A stretch of DNA of 40,720 bases from Bacteroidales bacterium (GCA_030690365.1 JAUYGX010000071.1:1-40720), one strand, 5' to 3'; numbered from the stretch's first letter, positions 16,972-27,776 are shown. The notes: generated by a model not told the origin, from the letters alone. Numbers and translations are program-made.

Positions 16972-17820
16972 ATGAAAAAGTTGTTTGTTGCCTTATTCGC
17001 GTTCTCCATGTTGCTGTCGGTTTCGTCGATAGCTCAGATTATCGACGAAGCACCCATTGATGGGTTGTTTCCTGATGAGTCGTGGAGTGTGGATGTAAAG
17101 CCAATTTCATTTCCTACCATTCGTAAAGCCGACGTAATGTGGTCGAAACGGATTTGGAGAGAAGTAGACTTTAGGCAAAAGTTTAACCAAAAATTCTATT
17201 ATCCGCTCGATCCACAGCAGAATTGGAAATCGTTTATCATGGTCATTCTCGACGCTTTGAAAGAAGGTGGACACTTTACTGCCTACGATCTTTCAAATAC
17301 CGATGAGTTGCTAGTACCGATTACATATAACGAAATTGTCGGGAGGCAGGTTGATACCTTGCATAATATAGGAAGACGGCCTTATCCTCCTTACGAAGAA
17401 TACGACACCATTATTGTTACTACGTTCGAGCCATCCAAAGTAATGCGCCTCAGGGTGAAAGAGGATTGGTATTTCGATAAACAACGCAGTCAGATGATGG
17501 TGCGTATTATAGCCTTGTGTCCGGTAATGATAAAAGAGCGTGATGGACAGGAAGTTACTGAACCTATGTTTTGGTTCAGCTATACGCAGGCCCGTGAAGT
17601 TCTGGCTAAAGCCCTGGTGTTTAACGAGTTTAACTCAGCCATGAGGCTAACCTACGATGAGCTTTTCTGGAAGCGTCTCTTCGATAGTTATATCTACAAG
17701 GAACAAAATGTTTACGACCGGCGAATTAACGCCTATGCACAAGGTGTTGATGCCTTGCTGGAGTCGGAACGCATTAAAAATGAGATGTTCCAGTTTGAAG
17801 AAGATTTGTGGCAGTATTAG
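16972..17820 (+). CDS. gldN: T9SS periplasmic protein GldN/PorN
   Basis: A 282-residue exported protein with a signal peptide (residues 1 to about 22, ending SSIAQ). GldN/PorN binds GldK and GldM and completes the periplasmic ring of the type IX system. Family features include RKADVMWSKRIWREVDFRQKFN, the PLDPQQNWKSF segment and WFSYTQAREVL near residue 205. The ATG at 16972 is preferred to an in-frame GTG three codons upstream because MKKLFVALF begins a standard signal peptide. This is the last gene of the unit; the strong terminator at 17843-17871 follows 22 bases later. Confidence 0.93.
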   Translation: MKKLFVALFAFSMLLSVSSIAQIIDEAPIDGLFPDESWSVDVKPISFPTIRKADVMWSKRIWREVDFRQKFNQKFYYPLDPQQNWKSFIMVILDALKEGGHFTAYDLSNTDELLVPITYNEIVGRQVDTLHNIGRRPYPPYEEYDTIIVTTFEPSKVMRLRVKEDWYFDKQRSQMMVRIIALCPVMIKERDGQEVTEPMFWFSYTQAREVLAKALVFNEFNSAMRLTYDELFWKRLFDSYIYKEQNVYDRRINAYAQGVDALLESERIKNEMFQFEEDLWQY

Positions 17821-17842
17821 ACCCTATCTTCAAAATGATAGA

Positions 17843-17871
17843 AACTCCTCAGCAATGAGGAGTTTTTTTTT
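17843..17871 (+). terminator. Strong intrinsic terminator after gldN
   Basis: AACTCCTCA - GCAA - TGAGGAGTT (17843-17864) runs into nine T (17863-17871). It ends the T9SS operon just before the recG promoter. Confidence 0.93.
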
Positions 17872-17907
17872 GCTCCATTCATTCCCTTTTCGGTTGAGGA
17901 TTATCTT

Positions 17908-17915
17908 TAACTTTG
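17908..17915 (+). promoter_or_regulatory. -7 promoter box for recG
   Basis: TAACTTTG, an exact TAnnTTTG match, 21 bases before the ATG at 17937. An in-frame TTG at 17913 lies inside the box, which argues against that start. Confidence 0.5.
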
Positions 17916-17936
17916 CTGTCACCGCAAAAACCAACT

Positions 17937-20042
17937 ATGATCGACCTTTTTGCCAGTCAAATTACTTATCTCAAGGGCGTAGGGCCAAAAAAGGCTGAAT
18001 TGCTTCATAAGGAACTAGGCATAGCAACCTATGACGATCTGCTAAATTATTATCCTTTCAGGTATGTGGATAAAAGCCAGGTACTCAGCATCCGCGATGT
18101 GGTTAGCGACCAGGCTTATGTCCAAATCCGCGGAAAAGTGATGTCAGTAGATTCGAGCGGTGAAAAGCGAATGCGTTACGTTATCGTAACAGTACAGGAT
18201 TCAACGGGAACCATCGATTTGGTTTTTTTTAAAGGACTGCGCTGGGTAATTAGTCATTTTACACCCGGAAAATCGTTTTATGTCTTTGGTAAACCCTCTG
18301 TTTTTAGGAATAAGTTCAATTTTGTTCACCCCGAAATTGAGGGCGATACGGGCGAAGTCAGGGTTGTGTCCGGTCCGCGTCTCGAGGGAATATACAGTAG
18401 CACTGAGAAACTTAAAAATGCAGGACTTGGCTCGCGGGGAATCGGTTTTTTAGTTCGGGAGCTTTTAAATCAGGGTGTAAACCAGATTGAAGAAACCATT
18501 CCTGAATACTTAACCACCCGCCATCTGCTGATGAACCGACGTGATGCCCTGGTTAATATTCATTTTCCTGAAGACGCCACTAAGATTCCATTATCTACCC
18601 AAAGGTTAAAGTTTGAAGAGTTGTTGTTTATACAACTGGATATGCTCCTGCAAAAGAAAAATCTCCAACGGAAAATACCGGGACAGGTTTTCTCGCAGGT
18701 AGGGCCTTTATTTCTTGAATTCTACGAAAAATATTTACCCTTTGAACTTACTGGCGCACAGAAACGGGTCATCCGTGAAATCCGAATGGACCTGAAGAGC
18801 GGTACGCAGATGAACCGCTTGCTTCAGGGTGATGTGGGCAGTGGAAAAACACTGGTGGCATTAATGATTTTTTTACTGGCCATCGACAATGGTTTTCAGA
18901 CCTGTTTGATGGCACCTACCGAAATCCTGGCCAATCAGCATTTTAATAGCATCACTTCTTTTTTGAAGGACATGGATATTGAGGTAGCCTTGCTCACCGG
19001 AAACACCAAAAAAGCCCAGCGAAATCACATTCATAAGAGGTTATTGGAAGGTTCATTGAATTTACTGATAGGCACCCATGCCGTTATTGAGGAAGTGGTA
19101 CAATTTAAAAACCTGGGCTTTGTAGTCATTGATGAACAACACCGGTTTGGCGTGGAACAGCGTGCCAGGCTATGGAAGAAGAGCGAAGTCCTCCCGCATG
19201 TGTTGGTCATGACCGCCACCCCCATTCCCCGTACCCTGGCCATGACATTGTATGGTAACCTGGATGTTTCGATCATTGATGAGCTGCCTCCAGGACGAAA
19301 GCCCATCAAGACGGTTCATTTTTTTGAATCTAAACGCCTGCGGGTACTGGGTTTTATGCGGGAACAGATTAAACTTGGCCGTCAGATTTATGTGGTGTAC
19401 CCTTTGATCAACGAGTCAGAAAACCTGGATTTAAAGAACCTGATGGATGGTTTCGAAAATATTCAGCACGATTTTCCTCTGCCCGAATTTCAGGTAAGCG
19501 TTGTCCACGGGCGTATGAAAGCCGATGAAAAAGAATTCGAAATGAAACGCTTCGTGGAAGGTAAAACGGATATCATGGTCTCTACCACCGTTATTGAAGT
19601 GGGCGTGGATGTACCCAATGCTTCGGTAATGATCATCGAAAATGCCGAACGGTTTGGATTGTCGCAGTTGCACCAGTTGAGGGGCAGGGTAGGGCGTGGT
19701 GCCGATCAGTCGTATTGTATCCTTATGTCGGGCAACAAGCTTTCGGCAGAGGGTCGTAAACGACTCGAAATCATGGTGAAAAGCAACGATGGCTTTGAGA
19801 TTGCCGAAGCCGACCTGAAACTCCGTGGACCCGGAGACATGCAGGGAACGCAACAATCGGGTGTGCTTGATTTGCGTATCGCCAACCTGGCACAAGATGG
19901 AGATCTCATTATGCTTACGCGAAAAGTGGCCGAAACCATCCTCGAAAAAGATGGCCAGCTCGCCGATCCTGAAAACAAACTCCTGCGCGATCAGATTGTG
20001 AAAATACGAAAACAAAAACGTAACTGGAGCCGAATTTCTTAA
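17937..20042 (+). CDS. recG: ATP-dependent DNA helicase RecG
   Basis: A 701-residue superfamily 2 translocase that reverses stalled replication forks and processes branched DNA. The N-terminal wedge/OB domain occupies roughly residues 1-250 (YLKGVGPKKAELL at the start and VQDSTGTIDLVFF in the OB fold). The motor follows with Walker A GDVGSGKT (298-305), the DEQH box (399-402) followed by RFGVEQR, MTATPIPRT (motif III) and QLRGRVGRG (motif VI). The length is typical. The start at ATG 17937 (MIDLFASQI) follows a perfect -7 box. It forms its own unit after the T9SS terminator. Confidence 0.97.
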   Translation: MIDLFASQITYLKGVGPKKAELLHKELGIATYDDLLNYYPFRYVDKSQVLSIRDVVSDQAYVQIRGKVMSVDSSGEKRMRYVIVTVQDSTGTIDLVFFKGLRWVISHFTPGKSFYVFGKPSVFRNKFNFVHPEIEGDTGEVRVVSGPRLEGIYSSTEKLKNAGLGSRGIGFLVRELLNQGVNQIEETIPEYLTTRHLLMNRRDALVNIHFPEDATKIPLSTQRLKFEELLFIQLDMLLQKKNLQRKIPGQVFSQVGPLFLEFYEKYLPFELTGAQKRVIREIRMDLKSGTQMNRLLQGDVGSGKTLVALMIFLLAIDNGFQTCLMAPTEILANQHFNSITSFLKDMDIEVALLTGNTKKAQRNHIHKRLLEGSLNLLIGTHAVIEEVVQFKNLGFVVIDEQHRFGVEQRARLWKKSEVLPHVLVMTATPIPRTLAMTLYGNLDVSIIDELPPGRKPIKTVHFFESKRLRVLGFMREQIKLGRQIYVVYPLINESENLDLKNLMDGFENIQHDFPLPEFQVSVVHGRMKADEKEFEMKRFVEGKTDIMVSTTVIEVGVDVPNASVMIIENAERFGLSQLHQLRGRVGRGADQSYCILMSGNKLSAEGRKRLEIMVKSNDGFEIAEADLKLRGPGDMQGTQQSGVLDLRIANLAQDGDLIMLTRKVAETILEKDGQLADPENKLLRDQIVKIRKQKRNWSRIS

Positions 20043-20109
20043 AGATTCACATCATTTTCCATATTCTTCCGGAGATTATTTTCTAACTAAATTGCTTCCC
20101 TGATTTTCG

Positions 20110-20117
20110 TACTTTTG
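20110..20117 (+). promoter_or_regulatory. -7 promoter box for pheT
   Basis: TACTTTTG, an exact TAnnTTTG match, 26 bases before the ATG at 20144. A TTG at 20092-20094 is a possible but imperfectly spaced -33 element. Confidence 0.5.
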
Positions 20118-20143
20118 CAAGTTCATGTTCAAAACAAAGTGTG

Positions 20144-22603
20144 ATGAAGATTTCATATAACTGGTTGAAACAGTATATAAACCTGGATGTAACTCCTGAG
20201 ATAGCATCAAAAGTGCTTACAGATATAGGATTGGAGGTTGAAGGGACAGAAGAATTTCAATCTGTAAAAGGAGGATTGAAAGGAGTTGTGGTGGGTGAAG
20301 TTATTACCTGCGAAAGGCATGCCAATGCAGATAAACTGAGCGTAACTACAGTGGATATCGGAACAGAGAATTTGCTGCCCATTGTTTGCGGTGCTCCTAA
20401 TGTAGCGGCTGGTCAAAAAGTGTTGGTGGCTACGGTTGGAACCAGATTATACAGTGGCGATGAGTCGTTTGAGATAAAAAAGTCCAAAATCCGGGGTGAG
20501 GTTTCCGAAGGGATGATATGCGCCGAAGACGAATTGGGACTTGGAACTTCGCATGATGGTATTATGGTGTTGCCGGCTGAGATCAAAACCGGAACTCCGG
20601 CTTCGGAGTATTTTCAAATTGAACAGGATGTGATCTTCGAAATCGGACTTACACCCAACCGGGCAGATGCCGCTTCGCATATCGGTGTGGCGCGCGATCT
20701 GGCCGCCGGGCTCAACAGAGAATACAATACGCAGAAATATCAACTTAAACTGCCGGAGGTGTCTTCCTTCGCAGTAGAGAATACCAGCCTGAACATTGAA
20801 GTTGAAGTGTTGGATGCAGAAGCTTGTCCGCGGTACTCCGGCGTTACCCTTTCGGGCATTACAATTCAGGATTCGCCTTCATGGCTCAAAGAAAAACTCA
20901 TGCGCATCGGCCTCAGACCAGTGAACAACATTGTGGATGTGACCAATTATGTACTTCATGAAACGGGCCAGCCATTGCATGCCTTTGATGCTGACAAGAT
21001 TACAGGGTCTAAAGTGGTGGTTAGCAAGTTGTCGGTTGACACTCTTTTTACCACGCTCGATGGTGAAGAAAGAAAACTCAATGGAAATGATTTGATGATT
21101 TGCAATGCTCAGGAGGGGATGTGTATTGCCGGGGTTTTTGGTGGGCTTACCTCTGGCGTAACTCAGCAAACCACCTCAATATTTCTGGAGAGTGCCTGTT
21201 TCGACTCACGTCACATTCGTAAAACTTCCAAATCTCATGGTCTGCAAACCGATGCTTCCTTTAGGTTCGAGCGTGGTGCTGATCCCAATATCACCCTCTA
21301 TGCGCTCAAACGGGCCATACTTTTGATGAAAGAATTGGCAGGAGGTCATGTGTCATCAGAAATTAAAGATGTTTATCCACAGCCGGTTTTACCAATGGAA
21401 GTAGCCATATCTTACGCCCATGTGGATCGCCTGATTGGTAAATCCATCGAACGCCCGATCATTAAAACTATATTAAACGATTTGGAAATCAGTGTGCTGG
21501 AAGAAGGCGAAACCGGTCTGTTGCTTTCTGTTCCTACCTTTAAGGTGGATGTCACCCGTGAAGTGGATATCATCGAGGAAATTCTCCGGATATACGGCAT
21601 CAACAATATTGATTCCGATGGGAAACTGCACACTTCCCTCAATATCCGCCAGAAACCGGATGTAGAAAAAATCCAGCAGGTCATTGCCGACTACCTGGTG
21701 GGGCAGGGCATGGTGGAAATGATGAACAATTCGCTGACAAGGGCCGAATACGCCGGTCTAAGCCGGGATATAGAGGCAACTTCAAATGTTGAGTTGCTGA
21801 ATCCACTCAGCAAAGACCTGAACGTCATGAGGCAATCGCTCCTGTTTGGAGGCCTTGAAGTGATTGCTTACAATGTAAATCGAAAAGAGAACAATTTAAA
21901 GTTGTTTGAATTTGGCAACGTGTATAAAAAGAAAGCCGACTACGATGCTTCCAGAGGCGTGAAAAATTATCATGAAGAAAAACATCTGCTGATCATGGCC
22001 ACAGGAAATGTCAATGAAGAGATTTGGAATTCAATTCAAAGAAAAGTCGGGTTTTACGATGTAAAATCCTGGGTTGAGGCACTGATCATCCGGTTGGGTA
22101 TTGATCGTCAACGGATTACCCTGGAAGAACCTGCATCGGGCGATTTGCATGAGGTGCTTCATTTTAAGCTTGGCGACAAACTGCTTGCCAGGGTGGGAAG
22201 CGTTGGTAAAAAACTACTTCAGTCGATGGACATCAAACAGGAAGTGTTTGTGGCTGAGATGAACTGGACTTTGGCACTGAAGCAGGTAAGGGTCAACGCT
22301 CTGACCTACACACCTGTTTCAAAATTCCCCTCAGTGAGACGCGACCTGGCTTTGTTGCTGGATAAAGAGATTCAGTTCTCCACCTTACAGAATGCCGTCC
22401 TACAGGCAGAGAAAAAGTTGCTTCAGTCAGTGAATGTGTTTGATGTGTACGAAGGTGAAAAGATACCGGCCGGCAAAAAATCCTACGCTTTGTCTTTTAT
22501 CCTCGAAGATTCAGAAAAAACGATGACGGATAAAGTCATCGAAAAAACGATGGGTAAAATTCAGCAAACGCTGAAACATCAATTTAATGCAGAGTTAAGA
22601 TAA
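20144..22603 (+). CDS. pheT: Phenylalanyl-tRNA synthetase beta subunit
   Basis: An 819-residue subunit of the alpha2-beta2 PheRS, which charges tRNA-Phe. Domains in order are the B1 start (MKISYNWLKQYI), the EMAP/OB tRNA-binding domain (about 40-155, VVVGEVITCERHANADKLSVT), the B3/B4 editing region (about 210-400, including the GLRPVNNIVDVTNYVLHETG segment), B5 (about 410-480), the catalytic-like core and the C-terminal anticodon-binding FDX-ACB domain (about 725-819, PVSKFPSVRRDLALL). ATG 20144 is preferred to the adjacent GTG at 20141. pheS is not next to it, which is common in this phylum. The full length argues for a functional subunit. Confidence 0.97.
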   Translation: MKISYNWLKQYINLDVTPEIASKVLTDIGLEVEGTEEFQSVKGGLKGVVVGEVITCERHANADKLSVTTVDIGTENLLPIVCGAPNVAAGQKVLVATVGTRLYSGDESFEIKKSKIRGEVSEGMICAEDELGLGTSHDGIMVLPAEIKTGTPASEYFQIEQDVIFEIGLTPNRADAASHIGVARDLAAGLNREYNTQKYQLKLPEVSSFAVENTSLNIEVEVLDAEACPRYSGVTLSGITIQDSPSWLKEKLMRIGLRPVNNIVDVTNYVLHETGQPLHAFDADKITGSKVVVSKLSVDTLFTTLDGEERKLNGNDLMICNAQEGMCIAGVFGGLTSGVTQQTTSIFLESACFDSRHIRKTSKSHGLQTDASFRFERGADPNITLYALKRAILLMKELAGGHVSSEIKDVYPQPVLPMEVAISYAHVDRLIGKSIERPIIKTILNDLEISVLEEGETGLLLSVPTFKVDVTREVDIIEEILRIYGINNIDSDGKLHTSLNIRQKPDVEKIQQVIADYLVGQGMVEMMNNSLTRAEYAGLSRDIEATSNVELLNPLSKDLNVMRQSLLFGGLEVIAYNVNRKENNLKLFEFGNVYKKKADYDASRGVKNYHEEKHLLIMATGNVNEEIWNSIQRKVGFYDVKSWVEALIIRLGIDRQRITLEEPASGDLHEVLHFKLGDKLLARVGSVGKKLLQSMDIKQEVFVAEMNWTLALKQVRVNALTYTPVSKFPSVRRDLALLLDKEIQFSTLQNAVLQAEKKLLQSVNVFDVYEGEKIPAGKKSYALSFILEDSEKTMTDKVIEKTMGKIQQTLKHQFNAELR

Positions 22604-22668
22604 TCAACGGCCTATTGCGTTTTATTCGGCCGGATTATTTAATTTTATAGGTTCAATTATTATTGCTG

Positions 22669-23904
22669 ATGGATATACAATCGATAAAACTTAGATTTGG
22701 AATCATTGGAAACTCCCCTTTGTTAAACCGGGCCATCGATGTGGCTATTCAGGTAGCCCCAACCGATTTAACTGTTTTAATATCAGGAGAAAGTGGAACG
22801 GGTAAGGAGGTTTTTCCAAAGGTAATCCATCAGGAAAGTACCCGAAAACATGGTCATTATATCGCTGTAAACTGTGGTGCTATTCCGGAAGGGACCATCG
22901 ATTCAGAACTGTTTGGACACGAGAAAGGATCATTCACAGGCGCTCATGAAGCCCGCAAGGGTTATTTTGAAGTAGCCGATGGAGGCACCATTTTCCTGGA
23001 TGAAGTAGCCGAATTGCCCTTATCCACCCAGGTGAGGTTGTTGCGTGTTCTCGAAACCGGAGAGTTTCTAAAGGTGGGTTCTTCCAAAATGATCAAGACC
23101 AATGTCAGGGTGGTAGCGGCCAGCAATGTGGATATTCCAAAAGCCATCGAGCGGGGTAAATTCCGACAGGATTTGTTTTACAGGCTAAACTCGGTGCCTA
23201 TTTTTGTTCCTCCGTTACGCGATCGGAAAGATGATATTCATCTGTTATTCAGAAAATTCGCAGCCGACTTCGCCGAAAAGTACCGCATGCCACCACTACA
23301 ACTTGCCGATGACGCGGTTAAATTGCTAAGCAACTATTACTGGCCCGGAAATATCCGGCAGTTGAAAAATATTACAGAGCAAATTTCCATTATCGAGCGT
23401 GAGAAGGAGATAGGTGCAGATGTGTTGCAAAAATACCTTCCGGGAGTGCGAAATTCGGGATTGCCGGTATTGTACCATAAAACCGATGAGGAATCGTTTT
23501 CGGAACGCGAATTGCTTTACAAAGTGCTGTTTGATATGAAACGCGACATGGCCGAATTGAAAAAAATTGTGTTGAACCTCATCGAAAAAGACGGGCATCA
23601 TCCCGATATAGAACAAACCAAGGCCCTTTTGGTAAAGGATTTTGGGAAAGAGCTGCCTGAGCGTGAACAGAGAATCATCGATCAGATGGAAATATCACGT
23701 CCGGCAGATACCGATCTTGAGGATTCGGAAGATTATGATCATACAGAGATCATCGAGGAATCGCTGTCGCTTACCGATAAGGAACATGAGATGATTAAAA
23801 GAGCCCTCGAAAAGCACCATGGTAAACGAAAGAATGCGGCTACCGAGTTGGGGATTTCGGAGCGGACGCTCTACCGTAAGATTAAAGAATATAATATTAA
23901 ATAA
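22669..23904 (+). CDS. Sigma-54-dependent Fis-family transcriptional activator without an input domain
   Basis: A 411-residue bacterial enhancer-binding protein. The AAA+ domain begins within the first 15 residues, with Walker A GESGTGKE (40-47), the sigma-54 contact loop GSFTGA (87-92; Ser replaces the usual first Ala), Walker B TIFLDEV and the WPGNIRQLKN sensor region. A variable linker (about 255-360) leads to a Fis-type helix-turn-helix at the C-terminus (KRKNAATELGISERTLYRKI). No receiver, GAF or PAS domain precedes the ATPase, so control must come through a partner, the linker or expression level. It runs directly into lptE: the lptE ATG follows the stop codon with no gap. ATG 22669 is preferred to the TTG two codons upstream. 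Targets are unknown. Confidence 0.93.
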   Translation: MDIQSIKLRFGIIGNSPLLNRAIDVAIQVAPTDLTVLISGESGTGKEVFPKVIHQESTRKHGHYIAVNCGAIPEGTIDSELFGHEKGSFTGAHEARKGYFEVADGGTIFLDEVAELPLSTQVRLLRVLETGEFLKVGSSKMIKTNVRVVAASNVDIPKAIERGKFRQDLFYRLNSVPIFVPPLRDRKDDIHLLFRKFAADFAEKYRMPPLQLADDAVKLLSNYYWPGNIRQLKNITEQISIIEREKEIGADVLQKYLPGVRNSGLPVLYHKTDEESFSERELLYKVLFDMKRDMAELKKIVLNLIEKDGHHPDIEQTKALLVKDFGKELPEREQRIIDQMEISRPADTDLEDSEDYDHTEIIEESLSLTDKEHEMIKRALEKHHGKRKNAATELGISERTLYRKIKEYNIK

Positions 23905-24432
23905 ATGGGTTTATTTAAAAAAGTCAATGCCGTCCACGGAATCATGGCCATTGTATTGGTGATGCTGACGGGCTTTTCTGCGTGTGGGATCTATTCCTTT
24001 ACGGGAGCTTCCATTCCGCCGGAAGCCAAATCGGTTTCTGTGATGTATTTCCCTAACCAGGCGTTGCTGGTGGAACCTACGCTGAGTTCTATTTTTACAG
24101 ATGCCTTGCGGAATAAATTCACCAGCCAAACCAATCTCACCATGCTCGAACGCAATGGCGATCTGGCTTTGACGGGAGCCATTGTAGATTACAAAACCAC
24201 GCCCGAAGCCATTCAGGCCGATCAAACGGCAGCCCAAAACCGGCTCACTATCACCGTAAGCGTACAGTTTACCAACAAGTTTGAACCGGATAAAGACTTT
24301 GATACCAAGTTTACCCAATTTACAGTATTTGCATCCACCAGTGATTACAATTCCGTGAAATCGGAATTAATCGATCAAATTTCGGAGATGCTGGCAGAAG
24401 ATATTTTCAATAAGGCTGTAATTAATTGGTAA
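23905..24432 (+). CDS. lptE: LptE-family LPS assembly lipoprotein
   Basis: A 175-residue outer-membrane lipoprotein. The signal peptide ends at the lipobox FSAC27. The mature protein shows the Bacteroidota LptE pattern: GIYSFTGASIPPEAKSVSV, LSSIFTDALRNKF and LALTGAIVDYK, then a TVSVQFTNKFE strand. LptE plugs the LptD barrel that inserts lipopolysaccharide into the outer leaflet. Its ATG directly abuts the stop of the sigma-54 activator, which suggests translational coupling. The TPR protein and secG follow. The family assignment rests on pattern and position; lptD is not in this window. Confidence 0.85.
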   Translation: MGLFKKVNAVHGIMAIVLVMLTGFSACGIYSFTGASIPPEAKSVSVMYFPNQALLVEPTLSSIFTDALRNKFTSQTNLTMLERNGDLALTGAIVDYKTTPEAIQADQTAAQNRLTITVSVQFTNKFEPDKDFDTKFTQFTVFASTSDYNSVKSELIDQISEMLAEDIFNKAVINW

Positions 24433-24472
24433 ACAATGGATAAACACGCTTTCGCGGAATAATACAAACCAC

Positions 24473-25297
24473 ATGAATAAAGACGAATTTATTGGATTTA
24501 TGCAAACTCCTTCAAAGCTGAATGCACAGACGATTTACGGTCTGGCATCGCTGGTCGGTGAGTTCCCTTATTGTTCGTCGGTTCATATTTTGTTGTCGGT
24601 AAATCAATACAAAGAAAAGGATGTGCGCTACGAAACTGAGTTGCGCACCACCGCCATTTATTCGGGCGACCGCAGCATACTAAAGAAACATATCGACCGT
24701 GCGGGCGAATGGAATGTAAGAATTGTTCTCCCTGATGAAGAAAAAACGCCCGAAGTTAAAGCTCCCGGGGTGGCCCCGAAAATGGATGAACCCGTCCGGG
24801 GAGAAACAGCTCAGCCTTTGGAAGCCGGTGTTCCTGAAATTGAAACTAGTAGCAGCCTGAAACAAGATTCTCCCGGTGATGATCAGGCGGACATCGGTCT
24901 GGAGATTCAGGAATTAAAAGAAATCGTCAACAGGCATATTGATGAACTGGAGCACGAAAGCCAACTAAAACACGATTTGGAAAAGATCCCGGAAACGGTG
25001 GAAACGCCCAAAGTAGAACGCGAAAAGACCAAAGAAGAACTGCTGGATGAATTTATCAAAAACCAACCCAGCATCACCCGACCCAGGGCTTCCTTCTTCA
25101 ATCCACTGGATGTTGCCAAAGAAAGTATCGTCGATCAGGAGAACATTATCAGCGAAACATTGGCCACGATTTACTACGATCAGGGGCATTTGCAGAAGGC
25201 AATAAAAATTTATCAGAAATTAAGTTTGAAATATCCGGAAAAAAGTACTTACTTTGCAGCCCTGATTCAAAAAGCAGAAAAAGAACTAAATACTTAA
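24473..25297 (+). CDS. Conserved TPR-containing protein of the lptE-secG locus, function unknown
   Basis: A 274-residue protein with no signal peptide or membrane helix, so probably cytoplasmic. Residues 1 to about 85 form a compact helical domain (LASLVGEFPYCSSVHILLSVNQY). Residues of about 90-200 are acidic and low in complexity, with Pro/Glu-rich and Lys/Glu-rich runs. The C-terminus holds one TPR-like hairpin (about 228-272, ETLATIYYDQGHLQKAIKIYQKL). I recognise it only as a protein often placed between lptE and secG in Bacteroidota. The position suggests a link to envelope biogenesis or secretion, but nothing in the sequence proves it. It is 40 bases downstream of lptE and 11 bases upstream of secG. 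Confidence 0.75.
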   Translation: MNKDEFIGFMQTPSKLNAQTIYGLASLVGEFPYCSSVHILLSVNQYKEKDVRYETELRTTAIYSGDRSILKKHIDRAGEWNVRIVLPDEEKTPEVKAPGVAPKMDEPVRGETAQPLEAGVPEIETSSSLKQDSPGDDQADIGLEIQELKEIVNRHIDELEHESQLKHDLEKIPETVETPKVEREKTKEELLDEFIKNQPSITRPRASFFNPLDVAKESIVDQENIISETLATIYYDQGHLQKAIKIYQKLSLKYPEKSTYFAALIQKAEKELNT

Positions 25298-25308
25298 AAG
25301 TTAAACTG

Positions 25309-25647
25309 ATGTATATTTTCGTTTCAATATTAATTTTAGTGGTGAGTATTTTACTCGGACTGATCGTTCTGGTTCAAAATCCAAAAGGTGGTGGCTTGGC
25401 AGCAAATTTTGCCTCTGGTGGAGCTCAATTTATGGGTGCACGTCAAACGGCCGACTTTCTCGAGAAAGCATCCTGGGGACTGGCCATTGCCTTGTTGTTC
25501 CTTAGCTTAACCGCTACCATGATTATCCCTCGCGATTTTGGAGTGAAAAACACAAACCAATCTGAAATAATCGATCAGGTTTCAGGACAAAAGACGACTA
25601 CTCCAATCGACTTTCAAGCTCCTGAAAACAACACCCCGGAGGAATAG
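25309..25647 (+). CDS. secG: Preprotein translocase subunit SecG
   Basis: A 112-residue inner-membrane subunit of the SecYEG channel. Two helices (about residues 2-20 and 52-74) flank the family loop QNPKGGGLAANFASGGAQFMGARQ. The C-terminal tail of about 35 polar residues is normal for Bacteroidota. It is the last gene of the sigma-54 activator - lptE - TPR - secG unit and is followed by a strong terminator at 25671-25707. Confidence 0.95.
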   Translation: MYIFVSILILVVSILLGLIVLVQNPKGGGLAANFASGGAQFMGARQTADFLEKASWGLAIALLFLSLTATMIIPRDFGVKNTNQSEIIDQVSGQKTTTPIDFQAPENNTPEE

Positions 25648-25670
25648 GGTACAAGATATTATTTATTTGA

Positions 25671-25707
25671 AATGTCAGAATGTCATAAACATTCTGACAT
25701 TTTTTTT
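25671..25707 (+). terminator. Strong intrinsic terminator after secG
   Basis: AATGTCAGAATG (25671-25682), loop of 7, CATTCTGACATT (25690-25701), then a T-run to 25707. The 12-bp stem is perfect. It separates the secG unit from groES. Confidence 0.93.
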
Positions 25708-25772
25708 GTCTCATGGTTTGGCACAAAATATGACAGCACTAGCATCACTGATCATATTATATAATAGATACC

Positions 25773-26051
25773 ATGGAAAAAATTAACATTAAACCTTTGG
25801 GAGACAGAGTTGTTATTAAACCTGCCCCGGCTGAAGACAAAACCGCTTCGGGAATTATCATCCCTGATACTGCAAAGGAAAAACCTCAACAAGGTGTTGT
25901 AGTGGCCATCCCTGCCGAAAACAAGGAAACACCTATCACCGTCAAGGTAAACGATAAGGTGCTCTATGGCAAATATGCCGGAACCGAAATCCGCATCGAG
26001 GGCAACGACTACCTGATTATGAGTGAAAAAGACATACTTGCAGTTATATAA
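25773..26051 (+). CDS. groES: Co-chaperonin GroES
   Basis: A 92-residue GroES of normal length, beginning [19 protein letters not shown] and containing the mobile loop [18 protein letters not shown] that docks onto GroEL, and the closing EKDILAVI. The heptamer caps the GroEL cage during protein folding. It is 35 bases upstream of groEL and so co-transcribed. The 65 bases between the secG terminator and the ATG show neither a CIRCE repeat nor a TAnnTTTG box, so the heat-shock control signal is not apparent. Confidence 0.98.
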   Translation: MEKINIKPLGDRVVIKPAPAEDKTASGIIIPDTAKEKPQQGVVVAIPAENKETPITVKVNDKVLYGKYAGTEIRIEGNDYLIMSEKDILAVI

Positions 26052-26074
26052 ACGAAATAATTAATCAAACATAA

Positions 26075-27724
<1,650 letters not shown>

Positions 27725-27745
27725 GAATCATTCTTTTTATAGATT

Positions 27746-27776
27746 AAGGTCTGGCTATTTAAGTCAGGCCTTTTTT
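27746..27776 (+). terminator. Intrinsic terminator after groEL
   Basis: AAGGTCTGGCT - ATTTA - AGTCAGGCCTT (two G-T pairs in an 11-bp stem), followed by T to 27776. It lies 22 bases after the groEL stop. Confidence 0.88.

Noticed and set aside
22608-22632. Possible terminator after pheT (CGGCC ... GGCCG)
   Set aside because: Only a 5-bp stem with a 15-base loop and no clean T-run; pheT may instead read into the activator gene.
25708-25772. CIRCE or sigma-54 control site before groES
   Set aside because: No TTAGCACTC-N9-GAGTGCTAA repeat is present. TTTGGCAC at 25717-25724 resembles a -24 element, but the matching -12 position reads ATGAC, not TTGCA.
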